Of a stretch of 64,000 bases of DNA, positions 1 through 9,124 are shown one piece after another. The notes under the pieces are model-generated. The model worked only from the letters and a program-made list of their open reading frames with translations, made no database searches and was not told the origin of the DNA. The DNA comes from Acidobacteriota bacterium (GTDB lineage: Bacteria; Acidobacteriota; Holophagae; Acanthopleuribacterales; Acanthopleuribacteraceae): positions 186,001-250,000 of the forward strand of contig JACJWC010000004.1 of NCBI GenBank assembly GCA_020637335.1, written 5' to 3'. How positions within the stretch are numbered: position 1 is the first letter of the stretch; each line of letters opens with the position of its first letter. A program made the position numbers and the translations under genes.

Positions 1-229
1 CTAAACCTTCGATTTGATCCTCACTCAACACATAAGGGGATTGAGGAATAAAAACCCGCTCGGTCACATTTTTTTCTTCGCGTGGGATGAATTTATCGAC
101 CAGTTTGTAGCCTTTTTTACGTACCGGTTGATCGGTAATCACCAACTGACCGGTCGGTGAACGATACGAATATAGCTGCGCCATCGCCGGAAGCGAGAAA
201 CATACTATGAGTAAAAATGATATTCGCAT
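1..229 (-). CDS. Secreted protein with DUF4124-like N-terminus (partial)
   Basis: The first 76 codons of a gene that runs off the left edge. The ATG is at 229 and is followed by a hydrophobic signal peptide ending in an AMA-Q type cleavage site. The mature start (LYSYRSPTGQLVITDQP) has the pattern of a DUF4124 domain, a short periplasmic module in which an aromatic stretch is followed by a Thr-Asp-Xaa-Pro turn. In known proteins this module often precedes a lytic transglycosylase domain, and the last visible residues would suit the lead-in to one, but the catalytic part is outside the window. The gene lies 28 nt beyond the alaS stop on the same strand. Secretion is well supported; enzymatic function is a guess. 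Confidence 0.6.
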   Translation of the reverse strand, partial: MRISFLLIVCFSLPAMAQLYSYRSPTGQLVITDQPVRKKGYKLVDKFIPREEKNVTERVFIPQSPYVLSEDQIEGL

Positions 230-257
230 CGAATTTCCCAAAAAGAATAGTATTTGA

Positions 258-2879
258 TTATGTCGTGGAACTTTTGATCAGGTCAAGCCCTTTGCGCAAT
301 GCTGCAGGTAAATGTTGCGGTTCTTTGCCACCGGCCATGGCCATATCGGGTCGACCACCGCCACTTCCGCCTACCACCTCTGCCATGACTTTCACCAATT
401 CTCCTGCATGTAACCCCTTGGCTTGAACTTTGGCAACCAGCTGAGCTTTATCGCCTAAAGCCGAGCCCAAGAGAACCACACCCCCTGGTACTTTGTTGAG
501 CAACTCATCCGCCAACTGACGCAGAGCTCCTCCCTCTACCCCATCGACACATTTAACGATGACTTGAATGCCGTTGACCGTTTCCTGTTGTTCCTGACTG
601 GAACCGCCTTTTGCCAAGGCCATTTTCAAATCTTCAACTTTTTGTTCAAGCGCTTTGCGATCTTCTTGGGCTTTTTGCAGTTGCTCGGTCAAGGTTTCGC
701 GCTTGAGGTGGAATCGGTCCTGAACTTCGCGCAGGAGCGATTCACTTTCCTGAAAGCGTTGTAACGCACCGGTTCCCGTCACAGCAATAATGCGGCGAAT
801 TCCCGAGGCCAAAGCCCGTTCGCTAATGATCTTAAACAAACCAATTTCACCGGTCGCCGCCACATGCGTCCCGCCACACAGCTCTTTCGAATAATCAGCA
901 ATTGAGACAACACGCACTACATCGCCGTACTTTTCACCAAACAGCGCCACAGCGCCGGCTTCACGCGCCTTTTGGATCGGTAAATGATCTACCTGAAGCG
1001 GAATATTTTCCAGGATCTGGCGATTCACGGCCTGCTCAATTTCGGCCAATTGCTGCGTATCCAAGGGCTGGAAATGACTGAAATCAAAGCGCAGTTTTTC
1101 TGGGTCCACCAAGGAACCCGCCTGACGCACATGCCGACCCAAGCAGTCCTTTAAGGCCTGGTGCAGCAAATGGGTGGCCGTATGGTTTTTCATGGTCAGT
1201 CGGCGCAATTCCCGATCCACTTGGCTCGACGCCTTCTGATTTTGGCTGATCTCGCCTGATTCCACAACGCCGTGATGCACGACCAGTTTATCCACCGCTT
1301 TGGTCGTGTGTTCCACTTGAAAACGACCCGTTTCAGTAACAATCACACCTTTATCGCCAATTTGACCGCCACTCTCGGCATAAAAAGCCGTTCGATCCAA
1401 TACCAACATGCCGGATTGGCCCTGGCTTAGTTGGGCAACCGGTTTCTCATCGGCCAGCAACAAGGCAATTTGGCCCTCCGCTTCGAGTCCATCGTAACAG
1501 TGCATCTCCGTTTGCATCGATTCGCTCAGCTCGCGTAAGGCTGGCAGTTCTATTTTGGCGTTGAATTGCCCTTCCTGAGCGGATTGGCGACCATCTTCCG
1601 CCAATTGCCTTTCAAAACCTTTGTGATCGAGCGTCATGCCATAGTCACGGGCCACATCGGCCATCAGGTCCAAGGGGAACCCGTGGGTGCCGTACATGAA
1701 AAAGACAATTTGGCCCGGCACCTCTTTGGCTCCATCGGCAGCCAGTTTCTCCAGATATTTGACCAGGATCGGTAAACCTTTGTTCAGCGTAGTGTCGAAT
1801 TGTTGTTCTTCCACCTTAACCAAGGTGCGAATTTGTGGGGCTTCCGCAACCAGTTCAGGATAGATGCCACCCATTTTTTCCACGACCAATCCGCACAGTT
1901 CGTGCAGAAAGGGCCCTTCCTGGCCTAATTGTTTGCCAAAGCGCATTGCCCGCCGCATGATCCGTCGCAGAACATAACCACGCCCTTCATTGGAGGGTAC
2001 GACACCGTCAGCGATTAAAAAACTCATAGCGCGCAGGTGATCCGCAATAACGCGCAACCCAGGTTGTTGCTCTTTATTTTGAAGATCTGCACTTAAATGC
2101 TGAGCGATCGGCTGCAATAAGTCTTGAAACAAATCACTGTCATAGTTGGAATAAACGCCTTGGGCTACGGCACATACCCGTTCGAGGCCCATCCCTGTAT
2201 CCACGCTCGGTTTGGGCAGAGGAACCAAAGTGCCATCGGGCTGACGGTCGTACTGCATAAAAACCAGGTTCCAAATTTCCATAAAGCGGTCCGATCCGGA
2301 TTCAATGCCTTCAAACGGATCGGAAGGTCCCGGCACATTGGGTCCAAAATCGTAAAAAATTTCGGAGCATGGCCCACACGGGCCCGTATCGCCCATGGCC
2401 CAAAAATTATCCTTTTCACCAAAGCGGAAGATGCGCTCCACGGGAACACCGACCACGGATTGCCAAAGATCTGAGGCTTCATCATCATCGCGGAACACGG
2501 TCACATACAGACGGCTCTTGTCCAATCCGAGTTCTTCGGTCAAGAAGCGCCAGGCCATTTCGATGGCCTCTTTTTTGAAATAGTCGCCAAAAGAGAAGTT
2601 GCCCAGCATTTCAAAAAAAGTATGGTGCCGTGCGGTATAGCCTACATTTTCTAAATCATTGTGTTTGCCGCCGGCGCGCACGCATTTTTGCGAGCTACAG
2701 GCACGCACATAATCGCGTTTTTCTAAACCCAAAAACAGGTTCTTGAATTGATTCATGCCCGCATTGGCAAAAAGCAAGGTCGGATCATCGGCCGGGATCA
2801 ATGGCGATGAGGCCACCCGGGCATGGCCGTGACTGCCAAAATAAGCTAAAAACTTTTCGCGCAACTGCTCAGATTTCAT
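258..2879 (-). CDS. alaS: Alanyl-tRNA synthetase
   Basis: 873 residues, the usual length for bacterial AlaRS, which charges tRNA-Ala with alanine in the cytoplasm. The N-terminal class II core is clear (ARHHTFFEMLGNFSFGDYFK around residues 84-102), followed by the editing domain with the zinc-binding HTATH and CGGTH motifs. The C-terminal C-Ala region is present and ends with GGSGGGRPDMAMAGG. The reading frame continues 19 codons further upstream, but the ATG at 2879 has a good GGAGGA ribosome binding site and gives the canonical start MKSEQLREKFL, so I chose it. It lies downstream of pilT on the same strand, after a 9-bp hairpin. Confidence 0.98.
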   Translation of the reverse strand: MKSEQLREKFLAYFGSHGHARVASSPLIPADDPTLLFANAGMNQFKNLFLGLEKRDYVRACSSQKCVRAGGKHNDLENVGYTARHHTFFEMLGNFSFGDYFKKEAIEMAWRFLTEELGLDKSRLYVTVFRDDDEASDLWQSVVGVPVERIFRFGEKDNFWAMGDTGPCGPCSEIFYDFGPNVPGPSDPFEGIESGSDRFMEIWNLVFMQYDRQPDGTLVPLPKPSVDTGMGLERVCAVAQGVYSNYDSDLFQDLLQPIAQHLSADLQNKEQQPGLRVIADHLRAMSFLIADGVVPSNEGRGYVLRRIMRRAMRFGKQLGQEGPFLHELCGLVVEKMGGIYPELVAEAPQIRTLVKVEEQQFDTTLNKGLPILVKYLEKLAADGAKEVPGQIVFFMYGTHGFPLDLMADVARDYGMTLDHKGFERQLAEDGRQSAQEGQFNAKIELPALRELSESMQTEMHCYDGLEAEGQIALLLADEKPVAQLSQGQSGMLVLDRTAFYAESGGQIGDKGVIVTETGRFQVEHTTKAVDKLVVHHGVVESGEISQNQKASSQVDRELRRLTMKNHTATHLLHQALKDCLGRHVRQAGSLVDPEKLRFDFSHFQPLDTQQLAEIEQAVNRQILENIPLQVDHLPIQKAREAGAVALFGEKYGDVVRVVSIADYSKELCGGTHVAATGEIGLFKIISERALASGIRRIIAVTGTGALQRFQESESLLREVQDRFHLKRETLTEQLQKAQEDRKALEQKVEDLKMALAKGGSSQEQQETVNGIQVIVKCVDGVEGGALRQLADELLNKVPGGVVLLGSALGDKAQLVAKVQAKGLHAGELVKVMAEVVGGSGGGRPDMAMAGGKEPQHLPAALRKGLDLIKSSTT

Positions 2880-2956
2880 GGATAGGGTTCCTCCGCGACA
2901 GGTGGCTAAATCCACCCAAAGCCCGCATCCTATCACAATCTGAACGGCTCGTCAGG

Positions 2957-2980
2957 AGGCTGGAGTGTGGGCTCCAGCCT
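2957..2980. repeat. Intergenic hairpin between pilT and alaS
   Basis: A perfect inverted repeat with arms AGGCTGGAG and CTCCAGCCT separated by 6 nt. It lies 12 nt beyond the pilT stop codon. There is no T-run on the minus strand, so it is not a standard rho-independent terminator. It may be an mRNA-stabilising hairpin or a copy of a dispersed palindromic element. Confidence 0.6.
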
Positions 2981-2991
2981 GCATGGACGCG

Positions 2992-4215
2992 TTATTCATC
3001 CAGTTGGTTTGAAAAATCGAACATGGCATCTTCCCCACGCGATCCGCTTGTGAACGGCGAATCTTCCTCAATGCTTTCCGCCATGGCCGATCCGCCGCTG
3101 CCGGAAATGGATTGTTCCATAAAGTCGCGGGCAATATCGCTGGTCGACTGAATGCCTTGCGCTTTGAGTTTGAACTCGTCGGGGTTGGTTGCGCGTTTCA
3201 GTGCTTCATCAAACGTGATCAAGCGGTTTTTCCACAAGTAATACAGGCTTTGGTCAAAGGTCTGCATGCCGTATTGGGAAACACCCGCTGCAATAGCGTC
3301 GTGGATCATTTTGGTCTTTTCTTTTTCCTCGATACAACTGCGGATATAAGGGGTGGCGATCATAATTTCAACTGCGGGCACCCGACCCTTGTTGTCAGTG
3401 CGCGGCACGAGGCGCATGGAAATGATCGCTTTGATAACACCGGCCAGCTGTAAACGAATCTGTTTCTGCTGGTGGGGTGGGAAAAAGGTAATGATGCGGT
3501 TGATGGTTTCAGTCGCATCCAAGGTATGCAAGGTGGAAAGCAACAAGTGACCGGTTTCTGCGGCGTGGATAGCTGTTTCGATGGTTTCATAGTCGCGCAT
3601 CTCACCCACCAGAATGACATCTGGATCCTGGCGCAGGGCGCCGCGTAACGCGGTCGAAAAGTTTTTGGTATCCACATCGACTTCGCGTTGGTTCACGATC
3701 GATTTCTTATCGCGATGCAAAAATTCGATAGGGTCTTCAATGGTTATGATGTGTTCCGTACGACGCGAATTGATGTGGTCAATCATGGCGGCCAGGGTGG
3801 TGGACTTACCAGAACCGGTGGTTCCGGTGCACAGAACCATCCCGCGTTGTTCCATACAAATGTCTTCAATCGTCGAGGGCAGCATCAGTTCGCGCACCGT
3901 TAAGATCCGGACCGGAATCACACGCAAAACCATGCCTACCGTATTGCGCTGCTGAAAGATATTGCAGCGAAAACGCCCCAAGCCGGGCACCGAGTAGGCC
4001 ACATCTATCTCGTGGTTTTCCTTGAATTTCTGTTTTTGACGCCCGTTGAGAATGGAAAAGGCCATGGCGATCGTGTCCTCGGCCATGAGCCGAGGCAGGT
4101 CAGCCAAGGATTTCAGGGTTCCATCCACACGGATGATCGGATGGCTGCCTACTTTAATATGTAAATCGCTGGCGTGATTATCGGTCGCCATTTTCAAAAG
4201 ATCGTTAATATGCAT
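2992..4215 (-). CDS. pilT: Type IV pilus retraction ATPase PilT
   Basis: 407 residues. PilT is the hexameric ATPase at the inner face of the pilus machine that depolymerises the pilus and drives twitching motility. The Walker A motif GTTGSGKST is at about 131-139, the Asp-box region (IEDPIEF) follows at about 160, the Walker B motif ILVGEMRD is near 201-208, and the His box with TLHT is near 228-231. The N-terminal PAS-like domain has the typical ASDLHIKVG. The C-terminus extends about 40-50 residues beyond the shortest PilT proteins, with a Gly/Ser-rich acidic tail. No pilin or platform genes are next to it; the extension ATPase pilB is 25 kb away in this window. Confidence 0.95.
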   Translation of the reverse strand: MHINDLLKMATDNHASDLHIKVGSHPIIRVDGTLKSLADLPRLMAEDTIAMAFSILNGRQKQKFKENHEIDVAYSVPGLGRFRCNIFQQRNTVGMVLRVIPVRILTVRELMLPSTIEDICMEQRGMVLCTGTTGSGKSTTLAAMIDHINSRRTEHIITIEDPIEFLHRDKKSIVNQREVDVDTKNFSTALRGALRQDPDVILVGEMRDYETIETAIHAAETGHLLLSTLHTLDATETINRIITFFPPHQQKQIRLQLAGVIKAIISMRLVPRTDNKGRVPAVEIMIATPYIRSCIEEKEKTKMIHDAIAAGVSQYGMQTFDQSLYYLWKNRLITFDEALKRATNPDEFKLKAQGIQSTSDIARDFMEQSISGSGGSAMAESIEEDSPFTSGSRGEDAMFDFSNQLDE

Positions 4216-4357
4216 ACCGGCCTCTTCTGATGGGGAATCGGGGAGATAGAATGATCTTAATATAGGTCATACGTCTTAAAAAAGAAACGCGCCAAACAGA
4301 AGAAAAATCACATCCAGTAGCGAAACGATAGCCGATTTATGTGGGGATTGACTCGGA

Positions 4358-5119
4358 TTAATTGGCGCGCAAGCGCAGCCGACCATCAATATCTTTGCGT
4401 TGCATGGCTGGCCACAAGCCGTCCTCAAAGCCCATAAGCTCGACCTCGGCACCCAGTGCATTTTGGTACAGGTGTTCGGTATGGATTTCACCTTCAAGGC
4501 CTAATAGCAGATAAGTCGCTTCCACAAAGTTGACCTTGCCACTGGGATCGCAAAAGACCCAACCTCGGTCGGGATAATAAACTTCCACCCAGCGGTGGAG
4601 GATTCCGCCCTCTAATCGCAGGGTTGCAGCGTCGCCCGGCTTAAAGGCCACTCCCGTCGCAAAGCGGGTCGGCACCTGCATGTGCTTCAGGATCCACTGA
4701 AAAAAATTGCAGAAACCGACACAGTTGCCCGCTCGATTCTGCAGCACCAAAAGCGGGTTCTCCGTGGAAAGCGTGGCATCGTAGCGCAATGCATCCCGCA
4801 TCCAGGCCTGAAGGTAAACGATCTGATCAACCAACAGACGTTGTTGGTTCAGACCGTGCTGCAAGCCGGCTAATTCGCTGGGCAAGCCTTGGCACAAACG
4901 AGCTGGATCACTGGATTTTAATGGCGCATTGCCCGTCTTCACGACAATTTCCAAATCCGACGAGGTTTGGCGAACCTGCTGGGAATACCCGTTATTCTCG
5001 TAACTGGGCAATACGAATGTGGAGCCGCGCCACTGATAGCGCGCTGCCTGTTCGCCTAGGAGAACGGGCGCACCTCCCGTATGCAATTGGAAAACCAGGA
5101 AAAGGCCAAAAAGTGCCAT
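4358..5119 (-). CDS. Secreted transglutaminase-like protein
   Basis: 253 residues with an N-terminal hydrophobic segment, so probably exported or anchored. A transglutaminase-like (papain-fold) core is visible: a Cys in RAGNCVGFCNFF, a His in GGILHRWVEVYY and an Asp in WVFCDPSGKVNFV, in the right order and spacing for a Cys-His-Asp triad. Members of this superfamily act as proteases or amidases more often than as cross-linkers, so the substrate is unknown. The start codon overlaps the nusB stop by one base (TAATG), which implies translational coupling to nusB. The link to NusB function is not obvious and is probably only co-transcription. Confidence 0.75.
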   Translation of the reverse strand: MALFGLFLVFQLHTGGAPVLLGEQAARYQWRGSTFVLPSYENNGYSQQVRQTSSDLEIVVKTGNAPLKSSDPARLCQGLPSELAGLQHGLNQQRLLVDQIVYLQAWMRDALRYDATLSTENPLLVLQNRAGNCVGFCNFFQWILKHMQVPTRFATGVAFKPGDAATLRLEGGILHRWVEVYYPDRGWVFCDPSGKVNFVEATYLLLGLEGEIHTEHLYQNALGAEVELMGFEDGLWPAMQRKDIDGRLRLRAN

Positions 5120-5541
5120 TAGGATTCCTTTTCACCAGACCGATTGGCTTCACACCAAGCGTGCAGTAATCCGTTGACAAAGGACGCAGAGCTCTGGCCA
5201 GAAAACATCTGGGCCAGGTTAACGGCTTCATCGACAATCACTTTCCAAGGCAGGTTGGGCTGCTCCATCAACTCATAAACGGCCAAACGCAGGACCAGAT
5301 GGTCCAAACGCGAAATCCGCTCTAAAGTCCAGCCGCGCAGGTATTCGTTAATCTCCAAATCCAACTGAGGTGCTTTGTCTAAGATTCCTTCTACCAAGTC
5401 TTTGGCGAAGTCGGCTGTTTTGGGGTCCGACTCCTGACCTTCGAAAAAAAGCTCAAAAACGCGTTCGGTATCGTAACCACTGAACTCGATCTGATATAGG
5501 ATTTGAATGGCAAATTGCCGTGCGCGAGATCGGCTCGCCAT
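5119..5541 (-). CDS. nusB: Transcription antitermination factor NusB
   Basis: 140 residues, the usual NusB size. NusB binds boxA RNA with S10 (NusE) and supports processive rRNA transcription. The opening RSRARQFAIQILYQIEFSG and the C-terminal ERISRLDHLVLRLAVYEL followed by PWKVIVDEAVNLAQMFSGQSSASFVNGLL match the family's conserved helices. It is the first gene of a two-gene unit with the transglutaminase-like gene and is divergent from anmK, with about 70 nt between the two starts. Confidence 0.95.
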   Translation of the reverse strand: MASRSRARQFAIQILYQIEFSGYDTERVFELFFEGQESDPKTADFAKDLVEGILDKAPQLDLEINEYLRGWTLERISRLDHLVLRLAVYELMEQPNLPWKVIVDEAVNLAQMFSGQSSASFVNGLLHAWCEANRSGEKES

Positions 5542-5612
5542 ACTTCACCTCAAGGCCAAAGGGGCTCAAGTAGTCTACAGAGCCAAACCATTTATTTCAA
5601 GCAGGAGACGAC

Positions 5613-6731
5613 ATGCCTGATAAGCATACCCTGGTAATTGGTCTCATGAGCGGCACCTCTTTAGACGGAATGGATTTGGCCTTGGCCGCCATTGGAGAAC
5701 GGAAATTTGAAATATTGGCCTTTCAGGACTTCCCTTTTGAGGCCGCGTTCCAAGACCAGTTGCGCCAGTTCCTTTTGGCAAAAACCTTCTCGCCGGCAGC
5801 ATTTATTTCTTGGCACGTTCAGTTAGGGATCCGCATGGGCCAAAACATTGCCGAATTTGTGCGCCAAACCGGTACGCAACAGGTCGCTGCCGTTGGGGTT
5901 CACGGTCCCACATTTTTTCACCAGCCCCACGAAAACCCCAATCACAATGGGACTTTTCAACTGGGAAGCCCAGCGCACATTCATGCCCACTGCCATTTGC
6001 CCATCATTTCCGATTTGCGCAATGGGGACATGGCGTTTGGCGGGCAAGGCGCACCGCTTGTGCCTTTTCTCGAGCATTACTTCTTTCAGGACCCTAACCA
6101 GGATCGTTTATTTGTGAATTTGGGAGGCATTGCCAACGCAACCTTTCTGCCGCGAGAAACGCAGCCGGTCCTGGCCTATGACACGGGCCCGGCCAATATG
6201 ATTCTGGACTTCCTGGTCCAAACGCAGAACGGCGGCAGAATGGACGAAGATGGAAAAATGGCTCGGTCTGGCCGAATCATTCCCAGCTTATTGGCACATT
6301 GGCTAGCCCACCCCTACTTTGCTATTCAGCCACCCAAAAGCACCGGCCGAGAGCTCTTTAACCAAGACTTCTGTTCGGGCGCACAGAATTATTCCTTGGC
6401 CGACCAGTTGGCAACGGCCACCGAACTGACAGCACTATCGCTGTGCAACTCGATTGTTATGAGCGAATCCACCTTTTACAACCAACGGGTTTTCGATCCG
6501 ATTTTCCTTTCGGGCGGTGGGGCAAAAAATGGCTTTTTGTGCCAGCGTTTGAAACACCATTTGCCCGGCCGGCACTGGACCACAACCCGAGAATTGGGAC
6601 TGGATGCATCGGCCAAAGAAGCGCTCCTCATGGCCCTCCTGGCTTATGCCCACGTGCACGGCATACCAGCCAACATACCCAGTGTGACGGGCGCAAGACA
6701 AAAGGTTGTCTTAGGCAGTCGAACGGGTTAA
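5613..6731 (+). CDS. anmK: Anhydro-N-acetylmuramic acid kinase
   Basis: 372 residues. AnmK phosphorylates and opens 1,6-anhydro-MurNAc from turned-over cell wall, giving MurNAc-6-phosphate for recycling. The ATP-binding opening GLMSGTSLDGMDLAL is at residues 10-24. The family motifs VHGPTFFH, LVPFLEHYFF, VNLGGIANATFL and AYDTGPANMILD follow, and the C-terminal FLSGGGAKNGFL is present. The ATG has a GGAGA ribosome binding site about 9 nt upstream. The gene is convergent with the S41 protease gene, and the two stop codons are only a base apart. Confidence 0.95.
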   Translation: MPDKHTLVIGLMSGTSLDGMDLALAAIGERKFEILAFQDFPFEAAFQDQLRQFLLAKTFSPAAFISWHVQLGIRMGQNIAEFVRQTGTQQVAAVGVHGPTFFHQPHENPNHNGTFQLGSPAHIHAHCHLPIISDLRNGDMAFGGQGAPLVPFLEHYFFQDPNQDRLFVNLGGIANATFLPRETQPVLAYDTGPANMILDFLVQTQNGGRMDEDGKMARSGRIIPSLLAHWLAHPYFAIQPPKSTGRELFNQDFCSGAQNYSLADQLATATELTALSLCNSIVMSESTFYNQRVFDPIFLSGGGAKNGFLCQRLKHHLPGRHWTTTRELGLDASAKEALLMALLAYAHVHGIPANIPSVTGARQKVVLGSRTG

Positions 6732-6732
6732 A

Positions 6733-8358
6733 TCAGCCGCCACCCACCGGGACTGCGGCTGGTTGCTCATGCAGGCGGGCATATTGTTTTAGGGACTCGC
6801 CGTAACCGGGCGGCAAAGCGGCTTGGTCCATGTAAACGGAAAACAGGTCGTGCGCTTTTGGTACCAACTCCAGCCCTGCTCGAACATGGAGATCATTTCG
6901 AATCTGAAATTTAAAGGCCTTTTGGCTGTCATGAACGAAGAGCAATTGGTATTTGATCCGCCACATGACGAAATCCTTGTGATCCAGTAAGGTTCGGAAA
7001 TCCAAATCAACCTTTTGTTCTTGAAGGAAAAGAGAAAAAGCCTTCAATAATGTGTCATCCTCCGGCCAAAGCGATTCGTCTGAGGGATACGTATCTTGTT
7101 GCGCCACGGCAAACTCATAAAAGTAGTTTCGCTCCCAATCCAAAACACCTAAAACATCAGGCACTTGCTCAAATTCAATGTAGACATCCGGCAAAATACC
7201 GCGAATCTGCAAGACTTGACGGCCGTGTAAAGTGGAAAAGTACTGGTTGGGTTTGAGGTTGGCGGACTGGGGATCGAAATACACATCTTTGGAATCTTTA
7301 GGCGTGTAGTACTCATCCCAAGAGTCGTAACTGCCCTGAATGTTTCGGCCCGAAGGCGTGTAGTAACGGGCGGTTGTCAAGGCCAAACCCTGCCCGCCAT
7401 TGCCAATCGGAAAAACCGATTGGACCAGGCCCTTGCCCCAACTGGTTATGCCCAACACCAATCCACGGTCGTAATCTTGAATTGCACCCGCCACAATTTC
7501 GGACGCAGAAGCACTTCCGCGGTCAATTAACAAAACCAAAGGCACCTGGCGGATCGGCGAGGTTTCCGCTGATGTGAACTCCTGATTGGCCGAACTGATG
7601 CGGCCTTTGGTGGACACCACGCGCTTGCCACCCGGCAGAAAAAGTCCGGCAACGCCAATGGCTTGGGGTAGCAGCCCGCCCGGATTCCCTCTTAAATCCA
7701 AGATCAGGGATTGCATGCCCTGCGCTTCCAGGTTGAGCAGCGCCTCAGTCAATTCTTCTGTCGAATCCTCACCAAAATCACGCAAGCTGACATAACCAGT
7801 TTGTTCGTTTAGCATAAACTGCAGGCGGACATTTTCGCTGGGAATCTCTGCCCGTTCTACATCCAACTCTAGCGGTTCATCCATACCTGTTCGACCAATC
7901 CGAATTCGGACGGGTACGCCTTTATGACCGCGTAAATAACGTATGGCTTCATCAACGTCTAAATTCTGAGTTTCATGGCCATCAATTGCCAGAATCAAAT
8001 CGCCAGCGCGGATTCCAGCCCGGGCCGCCGGGGTATCGGGAATGGGTGCTACCACCATCATCTGATTGTTCAGGGTGCCTAAATGAATTCCAATCCCATA
8101 GAAACTGCTTTTTTGATCCTCACGCATAGTGGCAAATCGATCGGGATTGTAATACGCGGTGTGGGGATCTAAATGGCTGAGGAACCCCTCTATAGCCCCT
8201 TCCACCAGATCTTTGGACTCAGGAGTGTGGGCGGAATAAGCGCGCGCAGTGGTCAAGATCTCCGCTAAAATTTCCAAATCGCGTTGGGTGGTCTCCTGTT
8301 TGCCGGGTCCGATCCCCAAACACAACACCAGGAAGAGCAAAAGCCAACGAATTTTCAA
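6733..8358 (-). CDS. Carboxy-terminal processing protease (S41, PDZ)
   Basis: 541 residues with a signal sequence at about 1-18. The order is that of CtpA/Prc proteases: an N-terminal helical region, a PDZ domain (SSFYGIGIHLG through AIDGHETQNL, about 84-165), and the S41 catalytic domain. The catalytic Ser is in DRGSASASE at about 284 and the Lys in WGKGLVQ at about 309; the 25-residue spacing matches E. coli Prc. Such enzymes trim or degrade envelope proteins from their C-terminal ends. The roughly 180-residue C-terminal extension after the protease core is not recognisable. The family is clear, the substrate is not. Confidence 0.92.
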   Translation of the reverse strand: MKIRWLLLFLVLCLGIGPGKQETTQRDLEILAEILTTARAYSAHTPESKDLVEGAIEGFLSHLDPHTAYYNPDRFATMREDQKSSFYGIGIHLGTLNNQMMVVAPIPDTPAARAGIRAGDLILAIDGHETQNLDVDEAIRYLRGHKGVPVRIRIGRTGMDEPLELDVERAEIPSENVRLQFMLNEQTGYVSLRDFGEDSTEELTEALLNLEAQGMQSLILDLRGNPGGLLPQAIGVAGLFLPGGKRVVSTKGRISSANQEFTSAETSPIRQVPLVLLIDRGSASASEIVAGAIQDYDRGLVLGITSWGKGLVQSVFPIGNGGQGLALTTARYYTPSGRNIQGSYDSWDEYYTPKDSKDVYFDPQSANLKPNQYFSTLHGRQVLQIRGILPDVYIEFEQVPDVLGVLDWERNYFYEFAVAQQDTYPSDESLWPEDDTLLKAFSLFLQEQKVDLDFRTLLDHKDFVMWRIKYQLLFVHDSQKAFKFQIRNDLHVRAGLELVPKAHDLFSVYMDQAALPPGYGESLKQYARLHEQPAAVPVGGG

Positions 8359-8476
8359 GAGAGACCTCCGAGCACATTATAGATCAAAAGGCGGGCAAAT
8401 ATGGTGCCATTCCTTGGCTTCACCTTGCCCGAAATAACACCTCGAGTTAAGATACGCGTCCGCAGAGGGGGTATGG

Positions 8477-9097
8477 GTGAGCGGTCAAAAAGTTGAATTT
8501 CCGGATCCTCAAGCCAAGCGACGCGGGTGCATCCTCAACCTGATGAAAATATGGTTGGGGCTGGGTGCAGTGGTCATCATTATTATTGTCGTTGTTCGCA
8601 ACAGTGCAGTAACCGATCCCGTCAAAATTCGTCAAGCCCTTGCGGAATGGGTCCAATTTGATCCTCCTGAAGGGTTTTATCCCTACCGAAAAAATCACTT
8701 TTGGGGCGTCACTGCGATTTCTTTTTGGGATCAAAACCACGCCAATGAGGAAGGTCGGACTACCGCTATTGTCGCTTTTATCCACGACACCCACTGGGAG
8801 GCCGATTCGGCACAAGCTTGGCTGGAGTCCCGAATGCAAACCGTTGAGGCCCAATTTGGCGAGATTGAATTTAAGGTCCGGGCAAAAAAACAAGAAAAAA
8901 TCGGCGCCACCAACTGGGATATCATTTTTATATACAGCGGCTTACAAAAAATGGACGCCGAAATGGAACCCGCCATCGCCTGCTACCGGTTTTTTAAGAC
9001 AAAACACGGGATCGTGCAAGCCCACACACTCGGCCTTGAGTCCAGCTTTCCACTCGAGAAACAAATCGAAGTTTTGCGGGCCATTCGCGGGACCTGA
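8477..9097 (+). CDS. Membrane-anchored hypothetical protein
   Basis: 206 residues that I do not recognise. A short basic cytoplasmic segment is followed by one strongly hydrophobic helix (about 20-40, rich in Val and Ile). The remaining 160 residues would be periplasmic or otherwise outside the cytoplasm. The start is a GTG behind AGAGGGGG; an ATG four bases earlier is in another frame and stops after seven codons. The soluble part has alternating polar and hydrophobic strands and no catalytic motif that I can name. It is followed by ispH 27 nt after its stop and may be co-transcribed with it. Confidence 0.65.
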   Translation: MSGQKVEFPDPQAKRRGCILNLMKIWLGLGAVVIIIIVVVRNSAVTDPVKIRQALAEWVQFDPPEGFYPYRKNHFWGVTAISFWDQNHANEEGRTTAIVAFIHDTHWEADSAQAWLESRMQTVEAQFGEIEFKVRAKKQEKIGATNWDIIFIYSGLQKMDAEMEPAIACYRFFKTKHGIVQAHTLGLESSFPLEKQIEVLRAIRGT

Positions 9098-9124
9098 TAT
9101 CATGGGCGTCAGGAGCGGGAAATC